Assembly (NCBI RefSeq): GCF_004359525.2
Contig: NZ_SCWC02000001.1
Coordinates: 124,001 to 188,000 of the forward strand
DNA length: 64,000 nt
Direction of reading: 5' to 3'
From: Macrococcus equipercicus
Lineage (GTDB): Bacteria > Bacillota > Bacilli > Staphylococcales > Staphylococcaceae
The notes beneath the pieces were generated by a model. That model did no database searches. It was given only the letters and a program-made list of their open reading frames with translations, and was not told the origin of the DNA. This document shows, piece by piece, positions 37,319 through 48,549 of this stretch; the first letter of the stretch is position 1; each line of letters starts with the position of its first letter. The position numbers were made by a program, and so were the translations under genes.

Positions 37319-39841
37319 ATGGGATTTATTAAAAAGATGTTTGACGGTTCTAAACGTGAAGTAAAATCTTTATCTAAAATTGCCGACCAGGTTGAATCCT
37401 ATAAAGATCAAATGGCAGCAAAGTCAGATGATGAACTCAGAAGTATGACAGTTAAATATCAGAATGACCTTAAAGAAATCACTGACTATAAAGATCAGGA
37501 GAAATATCTTGATCAAATTCTGCCGGAAGCATTCGCGGTTGTACGTGAAGCGGCTTTACGTGTTCTCGGCTTGTTCCCTCATCCTGTGCAGATCATGGGT
37601 GGTACGGTCATCCATCGCGGCGATATCGCTGAAATGAAAACAGGGGAAGGTAAAACGTTGACGGCGACAATGCCGGTTTATTTGAATGCATTATCCGGTC
37701 GCGGCGTCCATGTTGTAACGGTCAATGAGTATTTATCAAGCACGCAGGCAGTAGAGATGGGGCAGCTTTATAACTTCCTTGGTCTTTCAGTCGGTGTCAA
37801 CTTGAACAGTAAGGCGACAGCAGAGAAACGCGACGCTTATGCAGCAGATATTACTTACAGTACGAACAATGAACTCGGTTTCGACTATTTAAGAGATAAC
37901 ATGGTGACTTATGCAGAGGAACGTGTCATGCGTCCACTCAACTTTGCTATCATCGATGAAGTCGATTCCATTTTAATTGATGAAGCGCGTACGCCGTTAA
38001 TTATTTCGGGACAGGCTGAGAAATCAACGGGTCTTTACGTACAGGCGAATGTCTTTGTGAAGATGCTGAAAGATGAAGTCGATTATAACTATGACGAGAA
38101 GACAAAGGGCATCCAGCTGACAGAAGCAGGTATCGATAAAGCGGAGAAGATGTTCAAAGTCGATAATCTCTATGATGTTAAAAATGTGACGCTGATGCAC
38201 CACATCAATATCGCGCTGAAAGCACACCGTTCTATGCTGAACAATGTCGATTACGTGGTTCAGGACGGCGAGATTGTTATCGTTGACCAGTTCACCGGCC
38301 GGACAATGCCCGGACGTCGTTTCTCTGATGGTGTTCATCAGGCGATTGAAGCGAAAGAAGGCGTTGAGATTCAAAATGAATCCAAAACGATGGCCTCTAT
38401 TACATTCCAGAACTTCTTCCGTATGTATAACAAGTTATCAGGGATGACCGGTACAGCGAAGACTGAGGAAGAAGAATTCGTCAGCATCTATAATATGGTT
38501 GTGACGCAGATTCCGACCAATAAACCGGTTGCCCGCCAGGATAAAGCGGATTTAATCTTTGCTTCTGAGAAAGGTAAGCTTACAGCTGTCGTCGAGGAAG
38601 TCATTGCCAGACATAAAGTCGGACAGCCTGTGCTGCTTGGTACAGTGGCAGTTGAGACGAGTGAATATATTTCAGGACTGCTGAAAAAACGCGGCATCCG
38701 TCATAACGTGCTGAATGCGAAAAACCATGAGCGGGAAGCTGAGATTGTAGCGAATGCAGGTCAACGCGGTGCGGTGACGATTGCGACGAACATGGCCGGC
38801 CGGGGAACGGATATTAAACTCGGAGAGGGTGTCGTGGAACTTGGAGGACTCGCGGTCATCGGTACAGAACGTCACGAATCACGCCGAATCGATGATCAGC
38901 TGCGCGGACGTTCAGGACGTCAAGGAGACCCGGGTTTCAGCCGGTTCTATTTATCTCTACAGGATGAGCTGATGGTGCGTTTCGGTTCAGAAAGAATGCA
39001 GACGATGATGACACGTCTTGGTATGAATGACGATGCACCGATTGAATCGAAGATGGTCTCACGCGCTGTTGAATCTGCTCAGAAACGAGTGGAAGGTAAT
39101 AACTATGACAGCCGTAAACGTGTCCTTGAATATGATGATGTGCTGCGTAAACAGCGCGAAATCATCTATAAGGAACGGAATGACATCCTTGAGCAGGAAG
39201 ACTGTTCAGAGCAGGTTCATTCAATGATTGAGGAGTCAGTACGTCGTGCCGTCAGTGGTCACTTTATCACAGAAGAGGACCACGACTATCAAGCGTTCAT
39301 CAACTTCGTGGAAGATATGTATCTCCCTGAAGGGCAATTGAAAGAAGAAGAGGTTACCCGCCGCGATAACGATGAAATCTTCAAAGTCGTGATGCGTCAC
39401 ATTGATGAACAGTACAAGCGTCAGGAAGAAATGCTCGGTGACCAGATGCATGAATTCGAACGGATGATTCTCCTCCGTACGATTGATATGAAGTGGACGG
39501 ATCATATTGATACGATGGATCAGCTGCGTACAGGTATTCATCTGCGTTCGTACGGTCAGATTAACCCGCTGCGTGAATATCAGAACGAAGGATTAAGCAT
39601 GTTTGAAGGTATGCTTGAAGATATCGAAGATGATGTTGCGAAGTATATCCTTAAATCTGTCATCGATAAAGATGAACAAGTTGAGCGTGAGCAGGTCGCT
39701 AAAGGTGAAGCGATGGTTGCAAGCGACGGCAAAGAGAAAGTTAAGAAACAACCGAAGCAGAATGAACCGGAAATCGGTAGAAATGAACCGTGTCCTTGCG
39801 GCAGCGGCAAAAAGTATAAAAATTGTCATGGTAGAGAGTAG
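37319..39841 (+). CDS. secA: preprotein translocase ATPase SecA
   Basis: The 840-residue motor of the Sec export pathway. Walker A is [11 protein letters not shown] near residue 107 and the DEAD-like Walker B lies in [17 protein letters not shown] near 208. The preprotein crosslinking domain follows, then the second nucleotide-binding fold with [14 protein letters not shown] and [10 protein letters not shown]. The helical scaffold comes next. The extreme C-terminus is the zinc-binding [14 protein letters not shown] tail that contacts SecB or ribosomes. AAAGGAGA precedes the ATG. prfB starts 9 bp downstream, so they form one operon. Confidence 0.97.
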   Translation: MGFIKKMFDGSKREVKSLSKIADQVESYKDQMAAKSDDELRSMTVKYQNDLKEITDYKDQEKYLDQILPEAFAVVREAALRVLGLFPHPVQIMGGTVIHRGDIAEMKTGEGKTLTATMPVYLNALSGRGVHVVTVNEYLSSTQAVEMGQLYNFLGLSVGVNLNSKATAEKRDAYAADITYSTNNELGFDYLRDNMVTYAEERVMRPLNFAIIDEVDSILIDEARTPLIISGQAEKSTGLYVQANVFVKMLKDEVDYNYDEKTKGIQLTEAGIDKAEKMFKVDNLYDVKNVTLMHHINIALKAHRSMLNNVDYVVQDGEIVIVDQFTGRTMPGRRFSDGVHQAIEAKEGVEIQNESKTMASITFQNFFRMYNKLSGMTGTAKTEEEEFVSIYNMVVTQIPTNKPVARQDKADLIFASEKGKLTAVVEEVIARHKVGQPVLLGTVAVETSEYISGLLKKRGIRHNVLNAKNHEREAEIVANAGQRGAVTIATNMAGRGTDIKLGEGVVELGGLAVIGTERHESRRIDDQLRGRSGRQGDPGFSRFYLSLQDELMVRFGSERMQTMMTRLGMNDDAPIESKMVSRAVESAQKRVEGNNYDSRKRVLEYDDVLRKQREIIYKERNDILEQEDCSEQVHSMIEESVRRAVSGHFITEEDHDYQAFINFVEDMYLPEGQLKEEEVTRRDNDEIFKVVMRHIDEQYKRQEEMLGDQMHEFERMILLRTIDMKWTDHIDTMDQLRTGIHLRSYGQINPLREYQNEGLSMFEGMLEDIEDDVAKYILKSVIDKDEQVEREQVAKGEAMVASDGKEKVKKQPKQNEPEIGRNEPCPCGSGKKYKNCHGRE

Positions 39842-39849
39842 GAACAATA

Positions 39850-40954
39850 ATGGAATCATATGAAATAAAAAACAGACTGGCAGAGTTAAAAGAGAAATTA
39901 CAATCATTCAGGGGGTCTCTTTGACTTAGAGGAAAAAGAGACGAACATCCAGGAATATGACGAGATGATGGCGGACCCGGGTTTCTGGGACGATTCCAGC
40001 AAGGCCCAGCAGATCATTAACGAGAGCAATGCGTTAAAAGAAGTGGTCAACGGCTACTATCAGCTGACGGAAGAGAAAGAAAATATTGAAGTTATGGTTG
40101 AGATGGTTAAAGAAGAGCCGGATGCTGAAATGGAGCAGGACATCAGTGAAAACTTGCTCGCTTTGAAAGAAGCGGTAGATCAGTTTGAGCTGAAACTGCT
40201 GCTTAATGGTGAGCATGATGCCAACAATGCGATTCTTGAACTTCATCCAGGAGCAGGTGGAACTGAGTCCCAGGACTGGGGTGCTATGCTTTTGCGTATG
40301 TATCAGCGGTTCAGCGAGAAGCAGGGATTCAAGGTGGAGACAGTGGACTACCTGCCAGGCGATGAAGCAGGGATTAAGAGCGTGACACTGCTCATTAAAG
40401 GACATAATGCTTACGGCTATCTTAAAGCAGAGAAAGGGGTACACCGCCTCGTGCGTATTTCCCCGTTCGATTCGTCAGGAAGACGTCATACGTCATTTGC
40501 TTCATGTGAAGTGACGCCGGAGTTTGATAATGACAATATTGAAATCGAAATCAATACTGAAGACTTGAATATTGACACGTACCGGGCAAGCGGTGCCGGT
40601 GGTCAGCATATCAACACAACAGATTCAGCTGTCCGGATTACCCATAAACCGACAGGTGTTGTTGTGACATGTCAGAACGAACGTTCACAGATTAAAAACC
40701 GTGAACAGGCGATGAAGATGCTGAAAGCCAAGCTTTATCAGCGTAAGATTGAAGAGCAGGAAGCAGAGATGCTTGCTATCCGTGGTGAGCAGAAAGAAAT
40801 CGGCTGGGGCTCACAAATTCGTTCTTATGTCTTTCATCCTTATTCAATGGTTAAAGACCACCGCACGAATGCAGAGACAGGCAACACGGGAGCTGTCATG
40901 GACGGAGATATCTCCATGTTCATCGATGCTTACTTGAAAAGACAGCTCCAGTAA
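39850..40954 (+). CDS. prfB: peptide chain release factor 2, programmed +1 frameshift
   Basis: RF2, which ends translation at UGA and UAA. It is encoded in two frames: ATG 39850 to codon CTT 39919-39921, then a +1 shift over the in-frame TGA (39922-39924), continuing at GAC 39923 to the stop at 40954. The joined protein is about 367 residues, normal for RF2. The stop-reading tripeptide SPF is in [11 protein letters not shown] and the catalytic GGQ in [14 protein letters not shown] frame starting only at 39965 would lose the N-terminal domain. Confidence 0.96.
39910..39925 (+). promoter_or_regulatory. RF2 autoregulatory frameshift site
   Basis: AGGGGG (internal SD-like) followed by TCTCTTTGAC: the CTT slippery codon and the TGA stop followed by C. 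This is the canonical RF2 shift site. When RF2 is scarce the ribosome slips +1 at CTT and makes more RF2. Confidence 0.95.
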
Positions 40955-40979
40955 CCACGCTAATGAAAAGAGGATTGTC

Positions 40980-41291
40980 ATGAAAAAACAATTGTCAGTT
41001 GTACTGATAGGTTCAGCTCTTCTGCTCGCAGCTTGTGGCAGCGAAACTAAAACATCAGACACGTCAACTTCTGATCCTGGTAAGACAGCCTTTCAGCAGA
41101 ACACATGCGTCGGTTGTCACGGCCGCGATATGGAAGGGGCAAGTGGACCTAACCTTCAAAAAGTGGGAAGCAAGTACTCAAAAGCGGAAATACTGAATAT
41201 CATTAAAAATGGTAAAGGTCCGATGCCGAAAGGTCAGGCACAAGGCAAAGAAGCAGAGCAGATTGCAGCGTATTTGTCAAAGCAGAAGTAA
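40980..41291 (+). CDS. cccB: c-type cytochrome lipoprotein (c551-like)
   Basis: A 103-residue lipoprotein with lipobox LAAC (Cys20), a short Ser/Thr/Asp linker and one cytochrome c domain. The heme attachment motif is CVGCH near residue 39 and the likely axial Met lies in GPMPKGQ near 80. In Bacillus cccB also lies near prfB and passes electrons to a cytochrome c oxidase. S. aureus has no c-type cytochromes, whereas Macrococcus is oxidase-positive, so this gene is a useful taxonomic hint. SD AGAGGA precedes the ATG. Confidence 0.9.
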   Translation: MKKQLSVVLIGSALLLAACGSETKTSDTSTSDPGKTAFQQNTCVGCHGRDMEGASGPNLQKVGSKYSKAEILNIIKNGKGPMPKGQAQGKEAEQIAAYLSKQK

Positions 41292-41316
41292 AATGTAGCA
41301 GCCTTATCAAATAATG

Positions 41317-41358
41317 GAAATCTGCCGGCAAATTAGTTGCCGGCAGATTTCTTTTTTT
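41317..41358 (+). terminator. terminator of cccB
   Basis: 15-bp perfect stem around CTGCCGGCAA, loop ATTAG, then T7. Confidence 0.92.
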
Positions 41359-41420
41359 GTTACAAAATTGTAGCATAACGGGCAATTTTGTAACTTTTAC
41401 GGTTATTTTATGCTGTCCTC

Positions 41421-41437
41421 GTAACACTTGTATTACA
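41421..41437. promoter_or_regulatory. WalR-type box upstream of the CHAP gene
   Basis: GTAACACTTGTATTACA, read on the minus strand as TGTAAT-N5-TGTTAC, is a perfect match to the WalR consensus TGTWAH-N5-TGTWAH. It lies 80 bp before the CHAP-domain gene start. WalRK controls autolysins and CHAP proteins in staphylococci. Confidence 0.7.
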
Positions 41438-41516
41438 AAACCATAACATTGGTTTGAACAGTTCATTGGTATGTTACTCTTTTTTTAAGAACAAAACTTA
41501 AGGAGAAAACATACTA

Positions 41517-41975
41517 ATGAAAAAATTAATGCTGACGATGCTGACGATATTAATGCTGATTACAATTGGTGGAGAACTGAATATCACTCCTTTTAAGGTG
41601 ACTAAGGAAGCCGACGCCGCTGCATATGCCAACCCTATCCGCTATAAAGCACCTAACTACTATACGACAGGATCATGTGCTTACTATGCGTTTAACCGCC
41701 GTGCTCAGATGGGACGCTACGTGTCTAACCAATGGGGCAATGCGAAATACTGGGCATCCAATGCTGTCCGTTATGGATATACTGTCAGAAGATCACCGAT
41801 TAAAGGTTCTGTGCTTGTTTCACAATCAGGTTATTACGGCCATGTCGCTGTCGTTGAAAGCATCTACAGCAACGGTGATATCATCGTCTCTGAAATGAAC
41901 TATCCAGTACGCGGCATTAAAACTTTCCGTAAAGTTTATCGCGCCAATGTTTCATATTACCAATACATTTACTAG
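41517..41975 (+). CDS. secreted CHAP-domain peptidoglycan hydrolase
   Basis: A 152-residue secreted protein. The signal peptide (about 1-35) ends at a likely cleavage site in EADAAAYA. The rest is one CHAP domain (about 45-150) with catalytic Cys in TTGSCAYYAFNRR and His in YYGHVAVVESI, then the Asn/Glu region SEMNYP. It probably cuts peptide bonds in peptidoglycan, like SsaA-type proteins, but it lacks a cell-wall-binding domain. AAGGAGAAA precedes the ATG. A WalR-type box upstream suggests wall-stress control. Confidence 0.9.
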   Translation: MKKLMLTMLTILMLITIGGELNITPFKVTKEADAAAYANPIRYKAPNYYTTGSCAYYAFNRRAQMGRYVSNQWGNAKYWASNAVRYGYTVRRSPIKGSVLVSQSGYYGHVAVVESIYSNGDIIVSEMNYPVRGIKTFRKVYRANVSYYQYIY

Positions 41976-41986
41976 ATCAAACATAC

Positions 41987-42021
41987 CGTCATCACCGCTA
42001 TAGGGGTGATGACGTTTTTTT
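41987..42021 (+). terminator. terminator of the CHAP gene
   Basis: Stem CGTCATCACC / GGTGATGACG followed by T7. Confidence 0.9.
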
Positions 42022-42086
42022 GTATAATAATATAGTGTTTCACCGCTTATCCTTGTTATAATGTAACCATATTAAGGAGGGGCATC

Positions 42087-42626
42087 GTGAAACGTTTTAT
42101 GATTATTTTATTAAGTGCAGCGCTGCTCGCTGCAGCGGGCTATAGTGTGTGGCGTGTACTGACGTACGACGATCAATCGAATCAAGTGGCAGGCCATCCC
42201 CACTATTTAAACGGCAAAAATATTACTGAAATGACAGCTTATGATCAACATGGGAAGCCGCAGCCGCTGACTGAATTACTCACAGGGGATATCAATATTA
42301 TTAATTTCTGGGCTTCCTGGTGTGAACCATGTAACCGTGAGATGCCGGCACTGGTCAATTACAATCACGACAAACCGGGTCATGTGACGGTCATCGGTAT
42401 GAATCTCCAGGATAAGGAACTTAATCGCACGGCGTTCATCAAAAAATATCATGCGGATTATCCGATACTGACGGCTGATGCTTCCGTGAGAAAGAATTAT
42501 AAAATCAACAACTTACCGACGACAATTTTTGTAAATAGTAAAGGTGTGGTCCTAAAGACATATTTAGGAGAACTGAATGAAGAAAAAGTGAAAGTGTTAA
42601 TACAGCAAATTGAGGAGGGCGAATAA
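42087..42626 (+). CDS. membrane-anchored TlpA/ResA-like thioredoxin
   Basis: A 179-residue protein with an uncleaved N-terminal membrane helix (about 4-25) and an extracytoplasmic thioredoxin domain. The active site is ASWCEPCNREMP near residue 80 and the cis-Pro loop is NNLPTTIFV near 142. ResA-type members keep apocytochrome c Cys pairs reduced before heme attachment, which fits the nearby cytochrome c gene; a general thiol role is also possible. The start is GTG with AAGGAGG before it. The stop shares 1 bp with the next ATG. Confidence 0.88.
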   Translation: MKRFMIILLSAALLAAAGYSVWRVLTYDDQSNQVAGHPHYLNGKNITEMTAYDQHGKPQPLTELLTGDINIINFWASWCEPCNREMPALVNYNHDKPGHVTVIGMNLQDKELNRTAFIKKYHADYPILTADASVRKNYKINNLPTTIFVNSKGVVLKTYLGELNEEKVKVLIQQIEEGE

Positions 42627-43270
42627 TGGGTGTTCATCAATATTTCAAAAGCTTGTCCGATCTTGAGAAACTTGTCCGCTGTCCGGGCAAATTCAAATAT
42701 CATGACCATAATGTAGCTAGTCACTCATTCAAAGTGACTAAAATTGCCCAGTACTTAGGAACGGTAGAAGAATACCATGGTCATGCCATTGACTGGAAGA
42801 AATTGTATGAAAAAGCACTCAACCATGACTATCCGGAGATTTTCACAGGAGATATTAAAACACCTGTCAAATATGCCTCTAAAGAACTGAAGCAGCTCTT
42901 CAATGAAGTGGAGGAACAGATGATTACTAAGTTCATTGACACAGAATTTCCACCTGAGTACCGCGAGGTTTACCGCGAACGGCTGCAGGAAGGAAAAGAT
43001 GATACGATGGAGGGGCAGATTTTAGCTGTCGCAGATAAGATTGACCTGCTCTACGAATCGTTCGGGGAAATTCAAAAGCGTAATCCAGAGCCGCTGTTTT
43101 TTGAAATTTATGAAAAGAGTCTGGAAACAATCATGCAGTTTGACCATTTAGTGTCGGTGCAGGATTTCCTGAATAATATTCTGCCGGAAATGCTTGAGGA
43201 GAAGTTTATTCCAAGGTCTGAACTGAGAGAGATCACGTATGCCATTCTTGATAGGGAGGATTCGGAGTGA
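42626..43270 (+). CDS. HD-domain hydrolase, YfbR-like
   Basis: A 214-residue HD-superfamily phosphohydrolase. The metal-binding residues are visible as HNVASHSFKV near 28, the HD pair in ALNHDYPEIFTGD near 68, and a distal Asp in AVADKIDLLYE near 137. YfbR-like members remove phosphate from deoxynucleoside monophosphates; the substrate here is inferred. It overlaps the TlpA gene by 1 bp and csbA by 4 bp, so it is in a tight three-gene operon. Confidence 0.82.
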   Translation: MGVHQYFKSLSDLEKLVRCPGKFKYHDHNVASHSFKVTKIAQYLGTVEEYHGHAIDWKKLYEKALNHDYPEIFTGDIKTPVKYASKELKQLFNEVEEQMITKFIDTEFPPEYREVYRERLQEGKDDTMEGQILAVADKIDLLYESFGEIQKRNPEPLFFEIYEKSLETIMQFDHLVSVQDFLNNILPEMLEEKFIPRSELREITYAILDREDSE

Positions 43271-43488
43271 CGTGGTATTTACTCGCCTTATTTCTTCCTG
43301 CGTTGATGGTCATCGTCTTCAGCATGATTATCAGAAATAAATATACGGGTCTATTGTTAGCGACTATAGTGATCGGGGTATCAGTTTATAAAGGATTCTT
43401 TCATTCAGAGATGATTGTCTTTATCGATACCATTTCACTGATTATCGGTTATTTACTTGTCGATCGCTTTCAATTGCACGAACAGTAG
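43267..43488 (+). CDS. csbA: CsbA-like small membrane protein (DUF2198)
   Basis: A 73-residue protein with three hydrophobic helices (about 2-22, 27-43 and 48-66), matching CsbA in size and pattern. In B. subtilis csbA is a SigB-controlled general stress gene, and in staphylococci it lies directly upstream of uvrB, as here. Function is unknown. The start is GTG within the end of the HD gene. A hairpin terminator overlaps the stop. Confidence 0.85.
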   Translation: MTWYLLALFLPALMVIVFSMIIRNKYTGLLLATIVIGVSVYKGFFHSEMIVFIDTISLIIGYLLVDRFQLHEQ

Positions 43489-43515
43489 CAGATGCATCAT
43501 GCATCTGCTTTTTTA
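43487..43515 (+). terminator. terminator of the TlpA-HD-csbA operon
   Basis: Stem AGCAGATGCA / TGCATCTGCT, loop TCA, then T6. It overlaps the csbA stop codon. Confidence 0.85.
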
Positions 43516-43576
43516 CGAACAGATGTTTGTACCTGAATGATGAAATTTGATAAAATAATGAAGAAAAGGGAGGGGT

Positions 43577-45553
43577 ATGATGGAAAATCATCCATTCAAG
43601 ATACAGTCAGAATTTCAGCCTTCAGGAGACCAGCCTGAAGCGATTAATCAGCTTGTAAAAGGCATCAAGGAAGGCAGAAGACATCAGACACTCCTTGGCG
43701 CGACAGGGACAGGGAAGACATTTACGATGAGCAATGTTATTCAGCAGGTCGGCAAACCGACGCTGATCATTGCGCATAATAAGACGCTCGCAGGTCAGCT
43801 GTACAGTGAGTTCAAGGAGTTTTTCCCGGAGAACCGCGTCGAATACTTTGTCAGCTATTATGATTATTACCAGCCGGAAGCTTATGTTCCGTCCACGGAT
43901 ACATTCATCGAAAAAGATGCTTCTATTAATGACGAGATTGACAAGCTGCGTCACTCCGCGACGAGTGCGCTGTTTGAACGCAACGATGTCATCGTCATTT
44001 CCTCGGTCAGCTGTATTTATGGTCTTGGTAACCCGGAAGAGTACAAAGATATGGTAGTGAGTGTCCGTGTCGGTATGGAGATGGAACGTAATGCCCTGCT
44101 CAGAAAGCTTGTCGATGTTCAGTATACGAGAAATGATATCGATTTTCACCGCGGTACATTCCGTGTCAGAGGTGACGTCGTTGAAATTTTTCCGGCGTCA
44201 CGTGATGAGCAGTGTATCCGCATTGAATTTTTTGGGGATGAGATTGAGCGTATCCGCGAGATCAACTATTTGACCGGAGAAGTATTAAAGGAACGGGAAC
44301 ACTTCGCTATTTTCCCGGCGAGTCACTTCGTCACCCGGGAGGAGAAGATGAAGCTTGCGATAGAGCGCATTGAACGGGAACTGGAAGAACAGCTGAAAGT
44401 GTTCCGGGCGGAGAATAAGCTGCTGGAAGCGCAGCGGCTGGAACAGCGGACCAATTACGATCTTGAGATGATGCGTGAGATGGGATTTTGTTCAGGGATT
44501 GAGAACTACTCGGTCCACCTGACGCTGCGTCCGACAGGTTCGACGCCCTATACACTGCTTGATTACTTCGGTGATGACTGGCTCATTATGATTGATGAAT
44601 CGCACGTCAGTCTGCCGCAGGTGCGCGGGATGTACAACGGTGATCAGGCGAGAAAGAAAGTGCTGGTGGAACACGGTTTCAGGCTGCCGAGTGCGCTGGA
44701 CAACAGACCGCTGACATTTGAGGAGTTTGACAGCAAAGCGAAGCAGTTTGTCTATGTTTCTGCCACACCGGGTCCTTATGAAATTGAACATACAGATGAG
44801 ATGGTCGAGCAGATTATCAGGCCGACCGGACTGCTTGATCCAATCATTGAAGTCAGAAAATCTGAGCATCAGATTGATGACCTTATGGAAGAGATACAGC
44901 TGCGTGTCGCTCAAAATGAACGCGTGCTTATTACGACGCTGACGAAGAAGATGAGTGAAGACTTGACGACTTACTTGAAAGAAGCAGGCGTTAAAGTCAA
45001 TTACCTCCATTCGGAAATCAAGACATTGGAGCGGATAGAAATCATCCGTGACCTGCGCATGGGTGTGTACGATGTGTTAATCGGTATCAACCTGCTGCGG
45101 GAAGGACTGGATATTCCTGAAGTATCACTTGTCGCTATTCTGGATGCGGATAAAGAAGGTTTCCTGCGTTCTGAGCGTTCGTTAATCCAGACCATCGGCC
45201 GTGCCGCGCGTAACGAACAAGGTAAAGTCATTATGTATGCTGATAAGATGACAAAGTCAATGGAAATTGCCATCTCAGAGACAAAGCGCCGACGGGAAAC
45301 TCAGGAAGCATACAACAAGGTGCATGGCATTACGCCGATGACCATCAATAAGAAAATTCGTGATGTCATCAGCGCGAGTGTTGAGACTGAAGAGACAGCA
45401 GCACCTAAGAAGACGAAGAAATTAACGAAGAAAGAACGCCAGCAGACTATCGAGCGTGTGGAACATGAAATGAAAGAAGCAGCTAAAGCGCTTGACTTCG
45501 AACGTGCGACGGAATTACGTGATATTCTGTTTGAACTGAAGGCTGAAGGGTGA
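43577..45553 (+). CDS. uvrB: UvrABC system protein B
   Basis: A 658-residue damage-verifying helicase of nucleotide excision repair. Walker A is [10 protein letters not shown] near residue 40. The beta-hairpin lies in [20 protein letters not shown] near 95, Walker B is [11 protein letters not shown], and QTIGRAARN is motif VI. The C-terminal UVR domain (about 620-655), which binds UvrA/UvrC, contains [21 protein letters not shown] lies before ATG 43577 and ATG 43580; the second is better spaced. uvrA follows after 4 bp. Confidence 0.97.
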   Translation: MMENHPFKIQSEFQPSGDQPEAINQLVKGIKEGRRHQTLLGATGTGKTFTMSNVIQQVGKPTLIIAHNKTLAGQLYSEFKEFFPENRVEYFVSYYDYYQPEAYVPSTDTFIEKDASINDEIDKLRHSATSALFERNDVIVISSVSCIYGLGNPEEYKDMVVSVRVGMEMERNALLRKLVDVQYTRNDIDFHRGTFRVRGDVVEIFPASRDEQCIRIEFFGDEIERIREINYLTGEVLKEREHFAIFPASHFVTREEKMKLAIERIERELEEQLKVFRAENKLLEAQRLEQRTNYDLEMMREMGFCSGIENYSVHLTLRPTGSTPYTLLDYFGDDWLIMIDESHVSLPQVRGMYNGDQARKKVLVEHGFRLPSALDNRPLTFEEFDSKAKQFVYVSATPGPYEIEHTDEMVEQIIRPTGLLDPIIEVRKSEHQIDDLMEEIQLRVAQNERVLITTLTKKMSEDLTTYLKEAGVKVNYLHSEIKTLERIEIIRDLRMGVYDVLIGINLLREGLDIPEVSLVAILDADKEGFLRSERSLIQTIGRAARNEQGKVIMYADKMTKSMEIAISETKRRRETQEAYNKVHGITPMTINKKIRDVISASVETEETAAPKKTKKLTKKERQQTIERVEHEMKEAAKALDFERATELRDILFELKAEG

Positions 45554-45557
45554 GATC

Positions 45558-48386
45558 ATGAAGAATAAAGAAATCGTTGTAAAAGGCGCAAGAGCACATA
45601 ACTTAAAAAATATAGACATTACGATTCCGCGCGATAAGCTGGTCGTCATGACCGGGTTGTCAGGGTCAGGTAAATCAAGTCTTGCCTTTGATACCATCTA
45701 CGCAGAAGGTCAGAGACGTTACGTAGAATCACTTAGTGCATATGCCAGACAGTTTTTAGGACAGATGGACAAGCCTGATGTGGATACGATTGAAGGGTTG
45801 TCACCTGCCATCTCTATCGACCAGAAGACGACGAGCAACAATCCGCGAAGTACGGTCGCCACAGTCACTGAAATTTATGACTACTTAAGACTGCTTTATG
45901 CACGGATCGGGACGCCGTACTGTCCGATCCATGATATTAAGATAGAATCGCAGACCATTCAGCAGATGGTTGACCATGTGATGGCGCTTGAAGAGCGGAC
46001 GAAGATCCAGGTGCTTGCGCCGCTTGTCAGAGGGCGTAAAGGCACGCATAAGAAACTGATTGAGGACATCTCCAAAAAAGGCTATGCGCGGCTTAAAATT
46101 AATGGTGAGATGCATGATGCCGGTGATGATATTGATCTTCCTAAAACGCACGCACATGATATCGATGTCGTGGTCGACCGGCTGGTCGTCAAGCCGGGCA
46201 TTGAAAGCAGACTCGCAGATTCGCTTGAAAATGCGCTGCAGCTGGCTGAAGGAAATGTCCTGATTGATGTCATCGGTGACAAAGAGCTCAAGTTCTCTGA
46301 GCATCATGCATGTCCGGTATGCGGCTTCTCCATCGACAAGCTGGAACCGCGGATGTTTTCGTTTAACAGCCCGTTCGGTGCGTGTCCGGACTGCGATGGG
46401 TTAGGCACTAAGCTGACTGTTGATATCAGCCTGGTTATTCCCGATGAATCCAAAAGCCTGCAGGACGGCGTATTAGTGCCATGGCAGCCGATCAGCTCTG
46501 AGTATTATCCTAATTTACTGAAGCAGACGTGCAAGCACTATAAGATTGATATGAAGAAACCATTTAATCAGCTGTCAGCTGAAGAACGCGATATTATTCT
46601 GTACGGCGGACCGGATACAATCGCCTATAAGTTCAAGCAGGATAATCGTGTGTCCCGGACGAGAAGCATGAAGTTCGAGGGAATCGTTAATAATATTGAA
46701 CGCCGCTTCAAAGAGACGCCGTCTGAATATACACGGGAACAGATGCGTAAATATATGACGGATGAGAAGTGTGAGACATGTCATGGCTACCGGTTAAATG
46801 AACAGGCGATGGCTGTTAAGATCAACGATGAACATATCGGACAGACGGTCCGTCGTTCCATCGGTGAATCAGCGGCCTACTTTAACTCTCTTGACCTGAC
46901 TGAGAAGGAACAGATGATCTCAAACTTAATTCTTAAAGAGATTACAGAACGGTTATCATTTCTGAATAATGTCGGTCTTGAGTATTTGACATTGAACCGG
47001 ATGGCAGGCACATTATCAGGCGGAGAGGCGCAGCGTATTCGCCTTGCCACACAGATCGGTTCAAGACTGACGGGCGTTCTCTATATTCTGGATGAGCCGT
47101 CTATCGGACTGCATCAGCGTGATAACGACCGGTTAATCGCTACACTGCAGTCGATGCGTGATATGGGGAACACGCTGATTGTCGTTGAACATGATGAAGA
47201 TACGATGCTTGCGGCCGATTATTTGATTGATATCGGTCCGGGCGCAGGCGTCCATGGCGGCCAAATCGTGTCTCAAGGGACCCCTAAGCAGGTCATGAAA
47301 GACAAGAAATCATTGACCGGCCAGTATTTGAGCGGCAAGAAGAAAATTGAACTGCCGACCGAGCGGCGCAAGCCTGACGGCCGTTACATCTCAGTGAAAG
47401 GCGCATCGAGCAACAATCTGCAGGACGTGGATGTTGATATCCCGCTCGGCATGATGACGGTTGTGACAGGTGTCTCTGGTTCCGGTAAAAGTACGCTGGT
47501 CAATGATGTAATATATAAAGGGCTGGCACAGAAACTCTATAAGACAAAGGCCAAACCAGGTCCACACCGGTCAATTGACGGGGCAGAGCAGATCGAGAAA
47601 ATCATCGATATCGACCAGTCGCCGATCGGCCGGACACCGCGGTCAAACCCGGCGACTTATACAGGCGTATTTGACGATATTCGCGATGTCTTCAGCCAGA
47701 CCAATGAAGCAAAGCTGCGCGGTTATCAGAAAGGCCGCTTCAGCTTCAATGTAAAAGGCGGCCGTTGTGAAGCGTGCCGCGGGGACGGCATCATTAAAAT
47801 TGAGATGCACTTTTTGCCTGACGTCTATGTACCATGTGAAGTATGTGACGGCAAGCGTTATAACCGGGAGACGCTGGAAGTGACCTACAAAGACAAAAAC
47901 ATTTCAGATGTGCTGGATATGACAGTAGAAGATGCTTATTACTTCTTTGAAAACATTCCAAAGATCAACCGGAAACTGAAAACGATTGTTGATGTCGGTC
48001 TTGGTTACGTCAAACTCGGTCAGCCGGCGACGACATTGTCGGGCGGCGAAGCACAGCGTGTGAAGCTGGCTTCAGAGCTCCATAGACGCTCGAACGGCAG
48101 GTCGCTGTACATTCTCGACGAACCGACGACAGGACTGCATGTAGATGACGTTGCAAGACTGCTGAAAGTATTGCATCAGCTTGTCGATAACGGTGACACG
48201 GTCATTATTATTGAGCATAACCTCGATGTGATCAAGACGGCCGATTACATTATCGACCTCGGTCCGGAGGGCGGTTCAGGAGGCGGTCAGATCATTGCGC
48301 AGGGAACGCCGGAAGTCATTATGGAGACAGCCGCATCTTATACGGGCAAGTATTTGAAGCAGCTTGTGGAAAGAATGCATCAATAG
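45558..48386 (+). CDS. uvrA: UvrABC system protein A
   Basis: The 942-residue damage-sensing ATPase of nucleotide excision repair. It has two ABC modules (Walker [13 protein letters not shown] near 31 and [13 protein letters not shown] near 640), each with an LSGGEAQR signature. Zinc sites are CPVC/CPDC near 250-280 and CEAC/CEVC near 737-765. The insertion and UvrB-binding domains lie in the first half. It is translated just downstream of uvrB, as in most Firmicutes; no LexA box was sought beyond a quick look and none was obvious. Confidence 0.97.
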   Translation: MKNKEIVVKGARAHNLKNIDITIPRDKLVVMTGLSGSGKSSLAFDTIYAEGQRRYVESLSAYARQFLGQMDKPDVDTIEGLSPAISIDQKTTSNNPRSTVATVTEIYDYLRLLYARIGTPYCPIHDIKIESQTIQQMVDHVMALEERTKIQVLAPLVRGRKGTHKKLIEDISKKGYARLKINGEMHDAGDDIDLPKTHAHDIDVVVDRLVVKPGIESRLADSLENALQLAEGNVLIDVIGDKELKFSEHHACPVCGFSIDKLEPRMFSFNSPFGACPDCDGLGTKLTVDISLVIPDESKSLQDGVLVPWQPISSEYYPNLLKQTCKHYKIDMKKPFNQLSAEERDIILYGGPDTIAYKFKQDNRVSRTRSMKFEGIVNNIERRFKETPSEYTREQMRKYMTDEKCETCHGYRLNEQAMAVKINDEHIGQTVRRSIGESAAYFNSLDLTEKEQMISNLILKEITERLSFLNNVGLEYLTLNRMAGTLSGGEAQRIRLATQIGSRLTGVLYILDEPSIGLHQRDNDRLIATLQSMRDMGNTLIVVEHDEDTMLAADYLIDIGPGAGVHGGQIVSQGTPKQVMKDKKSLTGQYLSGKKKIELPTERRKPDGRYISVKGASSNNLQDVDVDIPLGMMTVVTGVSGSGKSTLVNDVIYKGLAQKLYKTKAKPGPHRSIDGAEQIEKIIDIDQSPIGRTPRSNPATYTGVFDDIRDVFSQTNEAKLRGYQKGRFSFNVKGGRCEACRGDGIIKIEMHFLPDVYVPCEVCDGKRYNRETLEVTYKDKNISDVLDMTVEDAYYFFENIPKINRKLKTIVDVGLGYVKLGQPATTLSGGEAQRVKLASELHRRSNGRSLYILDEPTTGLHVDDVARLLKVLHQLVDNGDTVIIIEHNLDVIKTADYIIDLGPEGGSGGGQIIAQGTPEVIMETAASYTGKYLKQLVERMHQ

Positions 48387-48412
48387 TTCAACTGATCACT
48401 GATAGATAGCAG

Positions 48413-48440
48413 CCAGATGGGAGACCTCCTGTCTGGTTTT
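48413..48440 (+). terminator. probable terminator of uvrBA
   Basis: Stem CCAGATGGGAG / CTCCTGTCTGG with two G-U pairs and a two-base loop, followed by TTTTGTGCTTT. Confidence 0.55.
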
Positions 48441-48492
48441 GTGCTTTCAGGGAATCAGCTGAATCAGTAAATGAAAGGCTTTTTTCATTTCA

Positions 48493-48521
48493 TTGTAATT
48501 ACAGCAGAAGTTATTTAGAAT
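48493..48521 (+). promoter_or_regulatory. predicted promoter of hprK operon
   Basis: TTGTAA (48493-48498), 17-bp spacer, TAGAAT (48516-48521), about 28 bp before the hprK ATG. Confidence 0.55.
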
Positions 48522-48549
48522 AATAGTATCGAAAGTACGGAGGGTATCC

